A DNA stretch of 50,653 bases from JAWUWD01 sp034112085 (lineage in GTDB: Bacteria > Bacteroidota > Bacteroidia > Cytophagales > Cyclobacteriaceae): the NCBI GenBank assembly GCA_034112085.1, contig JAWUWD010000126.1:1-50653 (forward strand). Reading direction: 5' to 3'. Shown one piece after another: positions 50,018 through 50,653 of the stretch. How positions within the stretch are numbered: the stretch's first letter is position 1; each line of letters starts with the position of its first letter. A program made the position numbers and the translations under genes. Under the pieces are notes generated by a model. The model was not told where the DNA came from, ran no database searches, and saw nothing but the letters and a program-made list of their open reading frames with translations.

Positions 50018-50653
50018 ATGCTACGCAACTATCTCAAAGCCGCATTGCGCAATCTTCTGAAACAACGTGTTTTCTCAATACTTAATATTCTTGGTCTAGC
50101 CACTGGCATCACAGCCTTTATGCTGATCATGCAATATGTAGATGTGGAAAAGAGTTATGAATCATTTCTCACGAACGAGGATAATGTCTATCGAGTGACA
50201 TTGACTCAGTATGTCAACAATGATCTATCGATCGAAAGTGCTGAGAACTATCCTGGAGTAGGGCCAGCATTGCTTCAAGAGCTTCCAGAAGTGAAGAGTT
50301 TTGCACGACTTTATAATATGGGGTACAAAAATAACCTCGTAATCACCTATGAGGATACCCCTGATGGTGAGCCGATCAAGTTCAAGCACCGAAAATTCCT
50401 TTATGCAGATTCAGCATTTTTGCCTATGATGGGTTATGAAATGGTAATGGGTGATGCAAATACCGCACTCTCACAGCCATTGACCACAGTGATCTCTGAA
50501 ACCTATGCGAAAAAGTATTTTGGGAATGAAGATCCCATTGGTAAAATGCTTCATCTGCAAGATGATGATTTCAATGATGAGTTGGCCAAAGTTACAGGAG
50601 TATTCAAAGACTTACCCAGTACTACTCATCTCAAATTTGATGTCTTATATTCT
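50018..50653 (+). CDS. ABC transporter permease, MacB/FtsX type (partial)
   Basis: The first 212 codons of a large permease, cut by the window end. The start MLRNYLKAALRNLLKQRVFS with the following membrane helix (ILNILGLATGITAFMLIM) is the Bacteroidota FtsX-like permease leader. The periplasmic MacB_PCD region that follows includes TVISETYAKKYFGNEDPIGKML, a family hallmark. Full-length relatives are about 780-800 residues with four or eight helices and work with a MacB-type ATPase to export peptides, drugs or lipoproteins. No ATPase gene is within the window. Confidence 0.88.
   Translation, partial: MLRNYLKAALRNLLKQRVFSILNILGLATGITAFMLIMQYVDVEKSYESFLTNEDNVYRVTLTQYVNNDLSIESAENYPGVGPALLQELPEVKSFARLYNMGYKNNLVITYEDTPDGEPIKFKHRKFLYADSAFLPMMGYEMVMGDANTALSQPLTTVISETYAKKYFGNEDPIGKMLHLQDDDFNDELAKVTGVFKDLPSTTHLKFDVLYS

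Overview
The window reads as a chromosomal segment of a Bacteroidota bacterium, most likely a Cytophagales-type marine relative. This rests on low G+C; promoters of the TTTG/TAnnTTTG type; weak Shine-Dalgarno sites with A-rich leaders; a type III glutamine synthetase; a DUF3276/PUR-like protein; the small Bacteroidota histone-H1-like protein; an energy-transducer TonB; and several families common in this phylum (DUF6428, DUF6122, DUF6913, M43 peptidases, TlpA with DUF4369-like N-terminus). No rRNA, tRNA, CRISPR array, insertion sequence or phage module was found.

Layout. 1-2.95 kb (minus): an arsenic resistance operon (arsR, a possible 36-residue Cys-Cys peptide, DUF6428, arsenate reductase, ACR3 efflux pump) with three copies of one 17-bp operator-like palindrome. 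3.0-7.0 kb (plus): an assimilatory sulfate-reduction/siroheme cluster in visible decay. The Rrf2 regulator, DUF2061, cysH and the ferredoxin reductase are intact. cysD, cobA and the siroheme dehydrogenase survive only as remnants, cysN and sulfite reductase are absent, and the ferredoxin has lost its fourth iron-sulfur cysteine. The promoter of the cluster is bracketed by two copies of a 23-bp palindrome. 7.2-12.4 kb: a TlpA-like thioredoxin, a soluble multi-PAS histidine kinase, and a leucine-rich-repeat gene split by an apparent frameshift. 12.5-28.4 kb: housekeeping genes (gyrB, leuS, ligA-DUF6913-dapA) mixed with TonB, DUF58, PUR, an alpha-oxoamine synthase (sphingolipid or sulfonolipid type), histone H1 and small proteins.

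28.4-41.3 kb: an M1 aminopeptidase, the terC-xseA-xseB operon, a secreted M43 metalloprotease, lipoproteins, an amidohydrolase, a tandem lipoprotein pair of which the first copy is a pseudogene, an LTA-synthase-like sulfatase-fold enzyme and a diacylglycerol kinase. 41.4-50.65 kb: glnN, a TraR/DksA-type zinc protein, an ECF sigma operon (sigma, membrane HEAT-repeat protein, two exported DUF4097-like repeat proteins), two TPM-domain proteins divergent from lemA, and the start of a MacB/FtsX-type ABC permease cut by the window edge.

The most striking part is the sulfur cluster. Several independent lesions fall in one pathway (deleted genes, in-frame stops, an N-terminal truncation, and a Cys-to-Trp change at a cluster ligand), while the regulatory region, cysH and the flavoprotein still look functional. 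This suggests recent loss of sulfate assimilation, or retention of parts for another use. The arsenic operon, with its repeated operators and Cys-Cys tails, is the second region worth testing. No wholly new defence or mobile system could be supported.
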